From contig CAYPNF010000035.1 of assembly GCA_964411985.1 (NCBI GenBank), positions 26,077 to 90,076 on the forward strand: DNA of 64,000 nucleotides, read 5' to 3'. This DNA is from CAYPNF01 sp964411985 (lineage in GTDB: Bacteria > Verrucomicrobiota > Verrucomicrobiia > Limisphaerales > J093). Below the pieces are notes generated by a model, which was given only the letters and a program-made list of their open reading frames with translations, searched no databases and had not been told where the DNA came from. Positions 18,061 through 33,000 of the stretch are shown here, piece after piece; within the stretch, counting starts at the first letter, position 1; each line of letters begins with the position of its first letter. The position numbers and the translations under genes are program-made.

Positions 18061-21000
18061 TCACTGTTGCCGAAGACCCAACAGGATGTTCCACACCCCT
18101 CCTGATTCAGTTTGGTCCACCACGGGCAAGCCCATGGACACCGCACGAAGAGCTCCGTCCCCACGTATCCGGTCAGGCCCCATCGATTCATACGCCAGGG
18201 TTGCCTTCGTGATGAGGCTCAAACCCACCGTGTGGCTGAACCGAAGAGTGACCGGACTCACCAGGGGTCCACCAGCCATCTGTGCCCGTCGCTGTAAAGC
18301 CAGATTGACCCAGTAGCCTGTCGCTTTGGCGGAGACTACCAGGCTCTTCCCCGACTCAGGCAAGCGGGTCATGTAGTGTCCACGGAACGCGGACAGATCC
18401 GCTGAGCCAACCGTGCCGTCCGAATTGACGTCAAACGCCGCGGCATAGTTGGCACCTCCAACCGACGACGAGTGGGCCCTTCGGAACCAGTAGGTATCAT
18501 AGAAGTCAACGTCACGATCGCCATCGATATCGCCAAAGTACCGGAAGAAGGACGAACTAAAGACGCCGTTGGACCCTCCGGGCAGCGTCACCTGCAACTG
18601 GTTCCCAGCGGCATCGGTGATCCCCGCAGCAGTCAGCTGGAAGACATAATTGCCGTCAACGAGCGATCCCCCCGGAAGGGTCGAGAAGACAATCCGAACT
18701 CGGTTCTGAGCCTCCATCTGGAGCTGGAGAGCTGCAGCGTCCACCGGTACGGAAGTCGTCGTGTTTTGTAGTACAAGGTTGTTTGCGGACAAACTCGCGG
18801 ACACATCCTCATCAAAGCCCAATCGAAGGTTCGTAACCATGGACCTCTGCAGCTGCCCATCAACGATCACAAAATCGACAAGCTTCGGCGCCACTTGGTC
18901 GAGGACGATGGTTCGCGAGGCCACCACTGTCCCGGTCGCATTCGTGATCTGCATGCGGATCAAGTTCTCGCCCGCCTTCAGCCCAACGTTGGAGAAACCG
19001 AACTCCCCGTTCACGTCTGCCACCGCGCGCCCGTCATCGAACCCATCCCCATCCAAGTCCAGGAGTACTTCTTGGTTGGGCCCCGTACCGCCGGTCAGGC
19101 CGACAGAGCCAATGTTGGTAATCCTGTCCCCCTTGACGCCAGAATCGCTTCCCGATGCCAAATCGAATTCCAAGGAAGACGCGGAAACGAAGGCGACATG
19201 ATCCACCACCACCCGGCTGCCCGCTTTCGTTCCCACCAGGTTGAAGAACAGGGTCACGACGGAACCTGCCGGGACCTTACGAAGATCGATCTCAACCTTC
19301 ACCGGCTGTGTCACCTCAAAGGCTTGCCCGGAAGCACCCGCGCCTGCCACTTTGACGTTCGAACTGTACCTCAGACTCCCGTCCGACTGCAGATTCACCG
19401 TCGCGTCCGTGCGGGTAAACTCCGAAATAGACGCAATGGTCTGTCCGAGGTCGCTCGAGGAAACCAGCGCAACCTCAAATGCGGTGGGTGACTCGCTGGC
19501 GGTCCCGCTCAGCTGCGCACTGACCAGCGTAAACCGCAAGGCAAGGGTGTTGGCAGGCACTAAGAATGTCTGCGAGAACTGACTCAGCTGCTCGCCTCCG
19601 CTGTTGAGCACGCCCTCGCCCGACACCACCACCGCCGATCCCCTGGTCGCCCAGCCGAAGTCGGGCTTCGCAGAGTTGGCTTGATCGAATCCCCCGTTGT
19701 ACAAACCCAAAGCACGGTTGCCAAAGTCCAGGCCTGAAACGACCATTCCACTGGTGCTTACCTCCGCCTGATACTTCCCATTCGTTGGCACTACCAGTTC
19801 GAGCCCGCCTTCACTCAGCTGGCGTACAATATACGAGCCCAAACCTAACCCCTCGAACACGTACTCTCCCGCGCTCGACGTGCGGGTCACCAACTCGCTA
19901 CTGCTGAGGAGTCCATCCCCGTTCGCGTCGAGAAATACCGTCACGCCGCCCAAACCCGATTCGTCAGTCGCCTTGAAACCATCGCTGTTCCTGTCCAAGT
20001 AGACCGTTCCGCGCAGCGATCCTAGCACATAGCTACCAAGATCCACGGATCCGAACACCCCACCGGAACCCACCGTCACCAGTCTGGTTTGGGTCGAGTA
20101 ATTCGCCTCCAGCAACGGCACCACGGTGTAAGCGCCAGCCGCGACCCCCGTAAACCGGTAAGAACCGTCCACTGCGGACACCACGCTCAACTCACCCGCA
20201 TCCGCTGCGCCATTCCCATTGACATCCAGTAACACCGGAATCCCGGGCATCGGCGTGTCTTCCGCATCCCGAGAACCATTTCCGTTTCGATCCAGGTAAA
20301 GGATACCGCTCACCATGCCGCTCTGGAACATGCCGAAGTCCAGGGAGGTCATTGGCGCCCCGGGAAGAGTATCCACCGGATAGGAGGAGTAGTTCGCCGG
20401 ATTCGGCTGGGTCACAGCAAACCCAGCGGCAACCTCAACGGTGATCTGATAACTCTGACGGGACTCCACGGTGAGCAGGTAGGCCCCGGTTTCGTCGGTA
20501 AGAGCCACCGTTTCGGACGGGTCCAGCACTCCGTCGGCGTCCGCGTCGGCAAAAATCCGCCATCCTTTCAGGCCCGTCTCGCCTACGTCACGGACCCGGT
20601 TTCCATTCGAGTCGAGGTAGACAGATCCACTTAGGGTCACGGTTGGGTTGGCACCGACGTGCACTTTGCCGCTCGAGTACTTGGAATAGACGGGCACCTG
20701 CCCTTCGGCCAGGATCACCCCGTAGACAAAGTAGTCGCCCGCAGGCAGGTTGGACACGTTCCATGTGTAAGATCCTGGTCCATCCTTCTCCGCCAAGGCA
20801 TCGCCAAGGCTGATTCCGTCATATCCCACGTTGTCCGTATCATAGAACAGATAGACCTTCGCCTCGTTACCGGGAGAGAACGCCTGGTAATCGATGGACA
20901 CCTCCGGGCCCGCCACTGTGCTCGAGGGATTGGTGACGGTCATGGTCGGCGGCACAAAAGGCGACTCGCGCAAGGCGCTAAACTGCACGCTTCCCAATTC

Positions 21001-24000
21001 CGATCCATTCGAAAGGATGAGCCGGTAGAGTCCCGCGGATGGGCTCTGGATCACCACCGTTCGCCTGCCCAACCCACTCAGGTCGTTCACCACCGCCATG
21101 CCGTTCGCAGCAAACTCCGCCTCCGAGATTCGCGTGCCGTCAGGTTTCTGGATAAACAACGGGCCGGGAGTGGCATCCTTGTTGTCCCAACTAGCTCCCG
21201 CCAACAGCACTTTGGTTCCAGCCTGCACGTCAAAAGTGCCTGCCACCTCACCAGCCATCAACGTCGGCAGGTGCGGCATGACCGACCAACGCGCCAGAGC
21301 CGCAGTCAACTTGGAACCAGTCAGCGCTCCAACCTCTTCCACACCCAACCGCCTCCAGGAACCATCCATGTTCACCTGGATACCAAGCACCATCTTCCCG
21401 TAAATGGGTATCTCCGCCACACCCCAGCCCGCCACGTAGCCACCAGGAACTGAGAAGTGTAATAGCCCGTTGCCGCTCCCGACAGAATACCCACCAATGA
21501 TCGGAACTGCATCCGGAATCCGGACGGTAGCCGACCCGGATCCATCAATCCTGAACCCAGATCCGGTACTAATGTTGAATTTGCCCGTCTCGATAATCGT
21601 GCCAAATAGGAAGTTCAGGGTTCCCGTGATATAGAATGTCCCATACTTCCAGTTGATCCCGACGCCGAGCGAACCGACCGCCAACCCGCTACGAGAGCCC
21701 GACTTGATGTTGCCGACGACCACCGCCTCGCCGCTTCCCTCAATCCCATCCTTGCTCAACGTCACGGTGATATCCAACCCAAGCGCCGTGCCATCGATCG
21801 GACCGCCCAGCATGGACGGCAGCGGAATGTGGATGGCTGGGCCGGCAGTCAGAATGATGGTTCCGGTAATCTTGATGGGAGCTTTGGGATCGGAAATGTT
21901 GTCAATCTGGGCACCAATGCCGTACAGGAACGCCCCGGTGGTTCCCAAAGCTATGGGAGGAGTGATGTTCTCAATCTTCAAACCAACGGTGTTCAGCTTC
22001 GACTCAAAGAAGCCCACGGTCGCCTCCAGGGTAATCCCTGGCGGGAAGGTCAGAGAACCGGTCCCAGTCACTTTCTTAGCCTTGGTGTCAATCTCCAACG
22101 CAACCTTCTCGAGAATCCAAGCGCCCGGGACAATCTCAATCTTACCAATCTCGATCTTACCCTTGAGGTTCACCTCGTTGGTGTCCCCTTTGCGTACGAT
22201 CTCGATGTAGTTCCCTTTCTCCTCCGCAAAGTCAGCCGTGGCGGTGAAGCTGCGAATCGTAACCCCCAGCACACCCGTAATGACGAAGCTGTCGCTAGCC
22301 TTGTCGCGGGTGTAAGTCAGCTTCAAATTACGACCCTCGACCTCGATCACGTTGAACAGGCTGAACTTGACGGTACCGAAAGTGATGCTTCCACCCGTGA
22401 GATAAACCTCGCGCTCGTTGATCACCAGTTTGTTCTTGCCCTCCACCTCGCCGGTAATCTTGCCGCCGCCCACCAGTTTCCCAAATTTCTCCGGGAGGGT
22501 GATTGACCCCTGCAATTCCAGCTTCGGATCCCAAAGATCCTTATCCTCCGAATTCACATCGGGAATGAACTTGGCCCACTTGATAACGATCTCCACGCCG
22601 AACATTCCCAGCTTGACGCCTTCCTCCTTGCCAAACTCAACATAGTCCAGGCGCCCATTCTTGAAGGCCAGCTTCACCTTCATGCTATCCTTGTCCGGGC
22701 TGTGCAATTCGGTCTCACCCGTAACCTCGGTTTCCTTGCCGTCAAAGTCCTTTTTCACCTCAAAGACGATCTTCTGGAAACTCCAGCCAGCTTTGAGATC
22801 AATCTTGTCCACGGTCAGCTTCGCGTTCGCCTGGTACTTCACAACACCATCAAAGAGCTGGATGGTGACCCCACGCTCCTCTCCCGTCTCGGGATCCTTG
22901 GTCATATCCACCACCGCTCCATTCAGCGCCGGAATCTCAAATTTCCCGCCCAAGGTCACTTTCTTGACGTCCTTGGTGTAGACAAACTTCAGCCTAGCGT
23001 CAGTGGCCTTTACCTCCAGTTTGCCCAGCAACAGGAAGGTCTCCGTGGACGCAAAAACCACTTCGCCTCCCGTGATCTCAATGCCGTCGCTGTTCACCAG
23101 AATCTCGTTGGCAGGTTCCTTGGCTTCCTCTTCATCACCGCCTTCTTCAGCGAGTTTGGGGCTGTCAGATCCGGTCGATCCGTCGCCCGCCTCGTCAGCC
23201 GGCGCGTCTGCCCCGATCTTGATCACGATCTTCCGGCCACCCGTCAACTTTTCCGGCAACTTCATCTCGCCTTGCAGCGCCAGCTCCGGATCCCAGGCAT
23301 TGTCATCGTCGCTGTTGCGATCGAGCACCAACCGCAAGCCCTTGACCGTCACTTCAAAACCCACCAGCTGGAACTTGAGTACGTGATCCTTCTTGGTAAG
23401 TTCCAGCTGGGCATTGGTCGGCGTGATCGTAAGGCTCGCCTCGTACGGTTCCTCCGCTTCCGGCGCCTTCAGCTTGGTCTCCCCCTTGAGCATCGGCTTC
23501 TCAGGATCGGATGTGTCGACAGTCAGCTTGATGTCCAAAATGCGATAGGAGCCATCCTTGGTGATAAAGAACGGTCCCGTGAAAGTAATCTCGCCTACCA
23601 CCACGAACCCCTTGTTGGTCAACTTCACATACTTGTCCTTACCGGTGAAGTCGATGATCACCTGGCGAGTCTTAAAGCCCTCGTCCGTCGCATAGAGTGT
23701 CTCCAGGGTGATCTTGGCCCGGAAGATGGCGCCGTACTCATCCTCCTTGGTATCCAACACAAATTCGATCGAAGTGTCCTCGATCTTGCACTCCAGGCTC
23801 TTGAATGCCTTCGCCTTGGCAATGCTCTTGGACTTGATCGGTTTCTTGTCCGCAGTGTAGATGCCTTCTTCGTTGATCAACAGCCGTTGCCCATCTTTGT
23901 CAGGAACAATAATATCGAGCTCCGGATCGACGTCCTTCTTTTCCCCAATCAGCCCAGCCGGAAGATCTCCCCTCCCCGACATCTCAAATTGCGGATCCCA

Positions 24001-27000
24001 CAGATCCGAATCCTTGGTGTTGCGGTCCGGAACAAAGGTCACTTTCACATCGGTGATGAAGTCGATTCCCATCACCTTCAGATTCTTCTCGGTAGGCTTC
24101 AAGGTCCACTTGATCACCTTGTCCGTGCCTTCCGTCACCTTCTCAAAAGTAAACTCAAACCAAACCTTGTCGGTGTTGTCGCCGCCTTTGGCCGTCCCCA
24201 ACACTTCCCATGTGCCATCGGTCTTCCCGTTGACGATGATGCTAATGCTGCCCAGGAGCCACTCCTTATTGATTTTGATCTTCAGAATGTTCAAGACACC
24301 GGTCATCTCGATCCGGGATCCGCCTCCGTTCGGGGTGATGAGGAAATGAGGGCTTAGTTTCGGCGACTTCAAGTCCTCGAGACGAGTGGACGAGATCTTC
24401 AGCTCGACCAAAGAGTCTGCAAACTGCGGGAGTTTAAAGAACCCAGACAGGGTGAGGTAAGAGTCAAACCCAGCGGCGCTGGCCTTGCTAGCATCGAGAC
24501 GCTCGCCCACGAGCATAATGCTGGATGGCTCCATGATGAAGCCATCCAGCTTGAAAGAAATCCCCTTCAAACCAAGAGCCTCCGCCGCAAAGGCAACTCG
24601 CCCTCCGCTCTGTAGGATGATCACATTGGCCACCCTCTCCGACAGTTTTCGGCTAATGTCGATCTCGGAGCCAGCTCCCGCCCCAAAGCCCTCCGGAAGC
24701 TTCAGGACTAACGGGTTGATGTAAAGCTCCCCGGGATAGGAATCCTTGTCAGCAGTCTTGCCGTCGGGACTCGCACTGCCTTTCAGGGCCAGGCCAATCT
24801 CACCGATCCGCGAGAACTCCACCCCACCCAGCTTGACAAATCCCTTCAACTCCCCGAGCAGCGGCCGTCCCAGCACTTCCAGTTTGCCATCCGCTCCAAA
24901 GCGGAATGAGACCTCTCCATCCCAAAGCGCCAGAGAAGGATCATCCGCCGAAAACGCTTTGCCACTCAGAAGAACGGAACCAGCAAATCCACCCTTCTTA
25001 CCCATGGTTACTTTGACGGCACCCGTGACCACAAAGAGGGGCTTGAAAGCCGACCCTGCCTCAGGCTCGAACCCGACCTTGATTTGCGTCATCGGATCAC
25101 TGGAGGCTACGTTGTCTTCGCCAGGTTTCACCTTCCATCCGGACGCAGGCTCAAACCGTAGCGGGTTGGTGCTGCCCACCGGGGTGTTCCTCGTCTCAAT
25201 GTTGTCGACCTTTCCGCCCTTGTCCCCGTCCTTTCGCTCTGCAATCTTCGTCCCAGCCGGCTGCTCGGCCACATCGCCACTGGTCGGTTTCTCCATCTCC
25301 TTGGTTGGAGACGAGCCCCCCGTCTTCGCCACCGTGTCCACCGCGACCACCCAAACCAGCTTGTCTGGGTCTATCCCTTTTGGCACCACGATCCCGCTGA
25401 AGTCGATGGAAGCATTTCTCACCCGTTCAGTTCCCGGCATCATGGAGCCACTGAACTCCGAAGTGTCTTTGAGCACCTTCACCCGCAGGTGCCAAACACC
25501 CGCAGCAATGTCGTTCGCTGCGCCATAGTCCTGATCGGTACCGATCCAAATTTCCTCGGCCCATTGAACTCCCAACGGCACTCGCCCATCACCACCGTTC
25601 TTCACCACATAATTCAACTCGCTCTTGTCACTGATAACCTGGAACGTGCGGCTAGCCTCATCAAACCATAGCCAGGGCCGGTCAATGCTAGCCACAAACA
25701 GGTTAGGCAGCTGCAGGCGAATCGCCGCAGTGAATTTGTTGTTTGCTTCGTTCGATTCGAGAAGGCCATCGCTCTCGTCGAGCCGCACCTCCCATCGCAA
25801 ACCGCTATTCACAAGATCCACACTCACCGACCCCGGATCACTATCGACGCCCACCGATGGGATGGTCAGCTTAATGTTCCTCTTCCCTGTTTCGCTGTAG
25901 AAGTTCTCTGCCAGCAACCGGCTGTAGCCAGAATCGTTCACCAGATAGATCCGCTCGGACCAAGTAGACCCGTCAGGCTTCCAAGTAGGCGGCATCGAGA
26001 CGCTGTAATTCAACACCGCCTCCTGCCCTGGTTCGACCGCGTCGTTCGTAAAGGAGCTCACGGTCAGGTCAGCCCCAATACTGAGTCTCGAAGTCAACCC
26101 CTGCGGACGCCCCATCCCCGTATCAATCTTGCCGATAAAGACCTCGGGGTTGATCTTGTCCAAGGGCATCCGGCTCAGCGTCTCCGCGTCGGTGCTGCGT
26201 ACCGTGGCAATCAACTTCTCCACATCGTACACATAGATCCCCCGATCCAGCCCCCCGCGATAACCCGCGAGGAGCTTCTTGCCGTCCGGCGACAACACCA
26301 GGTTGTCCGGGAAGCTCAACGGCACCATGATCGTGGCCGCCACCAGTTTGGGACTCCCAAACGGATCCACTACGATACCGATATTTCCGCCAGCGGTGAA
26401 CGGCCGAATGTTGGGATCGTGGGAGGGAAGACCCTCCATAAACCGGTTGAAAGCGGTCACGAATGCATAACTTCCATCAGGCAGCACCGCCGCGGCGATG
26501 GCATTGTTCACGTCGAACGCATCCGTCGGAATCCCCAGATTCATCGCCGCAAACTGTTCCAAGATACCTGAAACCGATCCAAAACCCTGCCCATCCGTCT
26601 GCCGATTCGCAAACACGATCTGCCCGGAACGAGAGCCTGCGGTCACTCCATAGGGCTCGTTGCCCGCCACAAAACCCGCCACTTGCTTTAGCGGCTCCTC
26701 ACGCTTGGTCCGGTCGATCTCGCACACCAGGATCTGTCCCTCAGCCGTATAGCCGGGCCTGCCAAACATCACCGAGTCCGGTGCCGCCATGTACACTTTG
26801 GTGCCGTCGGCATCCACCGCAATGCCGCGCAGACCGCTGGGAGCAGGCGTCACGTAAACAGTCTGAACCACCTGGTGATAGGACTTCGAGTAAGGCATGA
26901 TGTCGATCACGTACACCGCGCCCACCTGCTCATCGGTCACGAAGAGGTACTCGTTTGCAGAATCGGAGGCGACCCAGAAGGCATTCGCGCCCTCCGGCAA

Positions 27001-30000
27001 CTGAATGGTATCGACCTCCGGAGTCGTCATGTCGACATCCAACGGTTGCAGCCCCACGGCATCAAAAACGGCCACCTCGTTCTGTCCCTGAATTGTGGCG
27101 TAGACGCGAGTCAGATCCATCGTCAGGGTGAGCGCCCGGGGACTCCCAGCGAATACGGTCATCCTCAGCACCGCGGAAGGCTCGGGATTCCGAGTATCTA
27201 CCACCATGATCTTGTTCTCACTGCTCAGCGCGGCAAACACATATCGATTCTCCACCGGCACCCGAACCGCCTTACTCTGAACCACCCGCTCCTTCAACAC
27301 CATTCGCGATCCGTCATCCGATGGCACATACGCGTTCTGGTGTCGCAACACTTTGATGTCGGCAATGCCTACCGTGACCCCCAAAGGAACAGGCACCTTG
27401 AGAACCTTCGAACCTGCGTCGTAGACCAGATCCTTCCCAGCCACTTTGATCACGGGTGAGTCGCCGGTCCCCGAGATCCCTCCCGTGGCTCCTGAAAGTG
27501 TAAAGGATACCTCCACGTCCTCCAATTTGGACCCAAGCCCCTCGGGAGCCTTATCCCAGAGCAACCGCTCCACCGTGAGTTGGACCACCCCCTGCACCCC
27601 CGCGCCTAGATCCTCAAACGCGTAGCGAACCCGGGTCACCACAGCCGGCTTGCTCGGATGATCGGTCGGCAGGACTTTGTTGGGCAACACGACGTCAACC
27701 TCCACGGTCTTGTCCGCCAACACTTCGACTAGTTCCGAGGTGAAGACCGGAGCCGGCGTATCGATGATCGTCTCGCAATGGTAGATCTGCCACGAGCGCG
27801 GCACGACCATGGCGATGTAGTCGAAGATGCGCTGAATCTCCGCATCGATTAACCGGAACCCAACGTCGTAACTCAGTTCAATCGCTATGGCGACTCCCAA
27901 GCCAAAGGAAAGACCAGCGCCTCCGCCGGTGGAAGGCTGCATCTGAACATAGAAGGCGCTGCTCATCTCCGAGACTGGATTCTGCAGCGTCGCAGTGCCG
28001 CGGATGCTGCCCAAGCTGCCCGGCACCACAAAACTAACCAGGTAGTCGCCCGACTTGCGCACGCCAGTCGTAGGCAGAGGGGTTCCCGTATGCACCAGAC
28101 CGTCCGCTCCCACCACTCCATACTCCGTCTGGATCCACGCCTTCTGCGACGTACCATCCACTCCCGGCACCGTACCCATGCGGTACAAGATGACCTCCGT
28201 GCCCGCCGCCAGACCAAGGACCGGGACACCTAGTTGAGCTCGCCTCGCCAGGGGCACCGTGCCGACTTCCAACCGGAAGGCAGCCGCAAAGTTCATCCCC
28301 GGAAGCAACGCATATCCCAACTCCGAGGCTTCGAGTTTCTGAATTGAAATCGCAGTATCCTTCTCCAACGCCCCCGCGGGCAATGCAACCTGGTAACCAT
28401 CGGCGTTCCGGACCATTCCGCCCAACACGCCAATCATTTGACCCTGCGATTGGGGCGATACCACCGTGATCCGAATGGTCTTCTCGACGAATCGCTGGGT
28501 GACGATGACCTCGAAGGTTCCTTCCGTCAGCCCGGTGATCAGGCCATCTGCGCTGACGGTGCCGATCTCATCGTTGGTGCTGGTGTAGATCGTACCAGCG
28601 GAACCCAAAGTCAGATCCGAGCCATCGGGAGCAATCACGAACAGACTCTGCGTGCCACCACCCGTGGAGATCGTGTAGGAATCGGAGGCGATCTTGAGGC
28701 CGCCAGCTAGCAACAGACGGTCCGCGTCGCTCACGGGGGTGCCCACCAGGACGGCAGTCGCATCGTGCAACGGACCTTTGCTCACGACAAGCGTCGTTCC
28801 TCCATCGCCCAGTGCCAAAAGCCTGCCCTCGGTCGTCACGGTCATCACCGACGCGTTGCTCGAACTGTACGACACGTAGGAGGCGGGCAACTCAACCCCC
28901 AGTTGATCCGCAAAGTCACCCAGCACGGTAAGCTTCGAACTCTGGCCTGCGATCATGGCAGGATGCCTCGGCGTAAGAGTAATGCGAAGAAGAGGCGATG
29001 AACTCACCGTGACGGTGACGGTTGAGGGTTCCGAGACCCGATACCCATCCGTGACGCTGAAGGTGAAGGAGGCAACTCCGGAGTACCCAAGCTCAGGCTC
29101 AAAGATGGCCGTCTTCCCATCTGCCCCCAGCAACACCGTCCCATGGCTGGCTCCACCCAACAACAAATGCCAACGGTCACCCTCGAAATCCTGAACCAGA
29201 GAGGACAGCGGCACAGCCGCGCGAAGTCCAGTGTGCGTTGTCACCGTCCCGCTGAAAGTCGAAGGAGCCTGGTTGGCCTTGAAGCCGCTATTTCGTCCCA
29301 CGAGTAATAGGTCCAAGCCGTCGATCCGTCCATCCCGGTTCGCGTCCAACGCGCGGGTATAGCCGGCGCTCCCCACCACTTTCCCCTGAGCTCCCTGCAC
29401 CGCCACTGCGTCCGTTCCATCAACACGCCGGTCGCTGTTCGTATCGCCAGCGAGGAATACCTCGAGGGTGTAACCCGCAACAGCCCCACTGCCGGTCGCC
29501 TTCTCCTCAACAACATACACACCTGGGGCACTAATTCGGTAGAGGGCACGACTCCGCCGCGTCTCACTACTCCCTTCCAACCGCTCGGCCCCGGACATCG
29601 TGGCAATTTCGGTCAGCCCACTTCCACTGCTCTCGACTTCAAGACCCAGAATCAACTCGCCACCGTAAGCACTGGCAAACTCGCTCTCCGTTACCACGAA
29701 CGCATAACGCTTGGCCTGGCCAAGGCTGGTAAACGAATCGTTGCGGATGGTTCCAAGGTACTGCTGCGATACCCCAAGGAAAGCGTCAATAGCCGTGTTT
29801 CCAAGCCATGTACCGTCGGAGGCATACTGGAGCGTGAAGCTACCCGTGTCCTGAATAACTGTCCCGAGGCGAAGGCTGGTCTCGTCATATCCATAGAACG
29901 ACTTGGAACCGGCTTTGAGATTATTCGTCAGGATGAGACACGCAGAGTTATCATAGTCGTAAGTCAGCAACGCACCCCGGCTATCGGCCATCCCGCTTAC

Positions 30001-33000
30001 CCGCCCAGCACGGTCGAGCTGGAACTGGAGCCGATCCCCATTGGCCGCCACCACTCCACTTTCGCTCCAGGACAGCACGACGCCGGAGGCACTGGTTTGC
30101 CGGCGGAGTCCATCCTTCACGGAGTAGTCAAACCGCGCTCCCGAACTCGCGATGAGCGAGAAATCGATCTCTCCCCAACCGCCCTTGGTCAGGTTGTACG
30201 GCAAGCCAGTTCCAACCTGGTAGAACGCGCCTCCCGCCTTCTCCAGCAACACGTCCACCGTCTCCAGACGGTATCCCGTCGCTTCGTCCGCACTCCACGC
30301 CGGCCGATAGAGCGCAACCCCAGGTCCGGCCACCGCCGTAGGCGCAAAGGTGAAGCCAACCCGTTTCCCGTCCGGCCCCGTGACATAAGCCCGCGTCCCC
30401 TCCGCATATGGGGCATACACACCGAGACCTTCCTCTCCTGTCAACGGTGCATTGCTCGCAAAGTCAGGCTCCAGACCGATGAAGCTCCAACCATTCCCGA
30501 ACAGGCCGCCCGAAGTCGCTTCCCTAGAGGAATAACTCCGCCGAATCTCCAAGGTGTATCCGTTGAGAACATAACTCCCATCGGTAACCGCGACCTGAGC
30601 CCCAGTCGAGGTGCTCGAACTGATCTCCACCACCCGTACGATGCTATCCCTGCGTCCTCCGATATCCGTGGCACTCAGTGTGATTACATAGATTCCATTC
30701 GCATAGTCCCCAGCGCGGAGAAGCGCCAGTCTTCCTTCGACGCTGGAATTCCCCATCGCCAAAGTCCTCACTTCGGAGGTGCCATGCCGCGCTATGCCCA
30801 CCCTATACTCCAGAAGATTCGTGTCCTGCACCGCCCCCGTAATCTCGAAATCGCCATGCAGGATCGAGCTCTGCAGCGGCCCATCCATTCGCAGCACCGG
30901 AGGCAGGAGATCCGTAGGATCTCGCACCAGAAGATCACTCTCCACCGTCGCTGAAACCGCATCAATGTCGACCGCAGTCGCCACGATGTGGTACTGACCA
31001 GGCTCAGCCGGCACAAAGGAAGCCCGGCCAAAGGAGTCCAGCGTCAGCAACTCCCCGTCCAACCTGATCGATACAGCCGCGATGTCAGCAATGCCCGAAG
31101 CCGTCGCCTGGATCCAGACCGACTGGCCGGGCAGAACCGCAAACGATGGCGTTGTCTCCAGCCGAACATGAGGCGCAATCGCCTCGCGGGAGACGACCAA
31201 CTGCAATGTCTGGCTAGCCGTCAACTCGCCATCGCTCACCACGACCCTCAGATTGTAAGTCCCTTGCTGTACACCCGTGGGCGTCCACGTCAGTTTGCCG
31301 GAATTGCCATCGAACGACGCCCCGACAGGCAGGCCTGTCAAGGTGTAAGTCAGGTCGGTGCCTGGATCAGGATCCAGACCTTTGAAGTCGAGGCTGAACG
31401 ACTGATCTACCAGGACCACCCGGCTGCTGATACGGGGCACTGTCGGGGCTCGATTGACATTGGTCACTTGAATCTGCGCGTCAAAGAAGGCAAAAGCCCC
31501 GCTGGTGTCGGTCACCACAAACCGCACCCCATAAGCACCAGCTTGGGTGTAGTCCGGCGTCCAGGAGAAGACTCCCGTTTTCGCGTCGAGCGTAGCACCT
31601 GAGGGCAAGGAGCCCGCAACGGACAAAGCGGTGCCGTCTCCATCGGGATCACCCACACTCACCTGGAAGTTGGTGACTAGGCCCTCCAAGGTGGTCACTG
31701 GCAGGATCGGGCTGATCACAGGCGGCCGGTTGACATTGCCCACCGAGACGGAGAGGGTCTGGAGCGCAGTCTTGTTACCATCGGACACTTCCACCTTGAT
31801 GCTGTAACTCCCCGCTTGCAGATAGCCGGGCTGCCAAGTCAGCGTGCCGCTGGATGGATCCAGCTTTGCTCCCGCCGGCAACTGGCTCGCGCCGAAGAAG
31901 AGCTTGTCTCCGTCATCATCCTGCGCTGTCACCTTGAAGCTCAGGGTCTCCCCTTCCTTCAGGAACTGCGCGGGCATGACTGGCAGGACGGGTGCGGTGT
32001 TCGCCGCACGGACCGTCAAGCGAACCTCCAGGCTATCCGAAAGCGCCTTGGCAGAAACCCCGTTGCCGTCATCGGTCACTCTGATAGTAATCGTCCGGGC
32101 TCCCAGATCAGCAGCCGTCGGGGTCCAGCGAAATTCGGCAACGCCAAAAAGTGTGGATGGAATCAGGGTAGCGCCAACCGGTAAATTCGCCCCGGAGAAG
32201 TTCAGGACGGTTTGGTCCAGATCAGAGGCGGTCACCTTGAAAACCAATGCTTCCCCAACCACCGCGACTCGGTCTCCAATGTAGCTCAGTACCGGTTGTG
32301 CATTCTCCAGTTTGGAGGTCAGAATGAAGGTGTACTCCCCACTGAGGGCGGCCGCCGCGACCCCGTTCCCATCGTCCGTAGCCCGAACGGTGACAGTGTA
32401 GCTCCCACGGTCGCTCATGCCCGGGCTCACCCGTATCAGGCCCGTCCCATCCCCGTTATCCTTGAACGTACCAAATTCGGGCAGGCCCACGATGGAAAGC
32501 ACGGGAACCGTACCGTTGGGATCAGTCGCTCGCACCAGGAATTCCAACTGTTTGCCAGCCTCAACTTCTTTGTTTCCGATCACTTGAACCACCGGGGGAG
32601 CATTGGTATCGAACACGGTGATGACGAGGGTGGCCTGATCGTTCGTCGCCGTGCCAGTCCCATCGCCGTTATCGGCAACATGGAACGTCACCTGGTAGGA
32701 TCCGGCTTGCGCAAATCCAGGTGTCCATCGGAACAGCTGAGTGGCGGTGTCAAAAGCGGCTCCACTCGGAAGCGAGGAATGAGTCCAACTGAGAACCGGC
32801 TCCGTACCCTCTTGCACCAGGGTTCCGTCAGGCAATTGATACGACTCGCCTGTCGGCTGATCCGGATCCAAGGCCTGTAGTCGAATCGTCAGAGCCTGTC
32901 CCTCAAAGACTGCCCAGGCGTCCACCGGCACCATCCGAACCGGTCCGTTCACGTTCAGCACCTCAAAGTGCATCACTTTCTCCGTCACACCCTTTCCGTC

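Noticed and set aside
20659..24357. Long plus-strand open frames opposite the 6212-residue ORF (up to 551 codons)
   Set aside because: They mirror the codons of the minus-strand gene, have no start context and no recognisable domain; expected from low stop density in GC-rich coding DNA.
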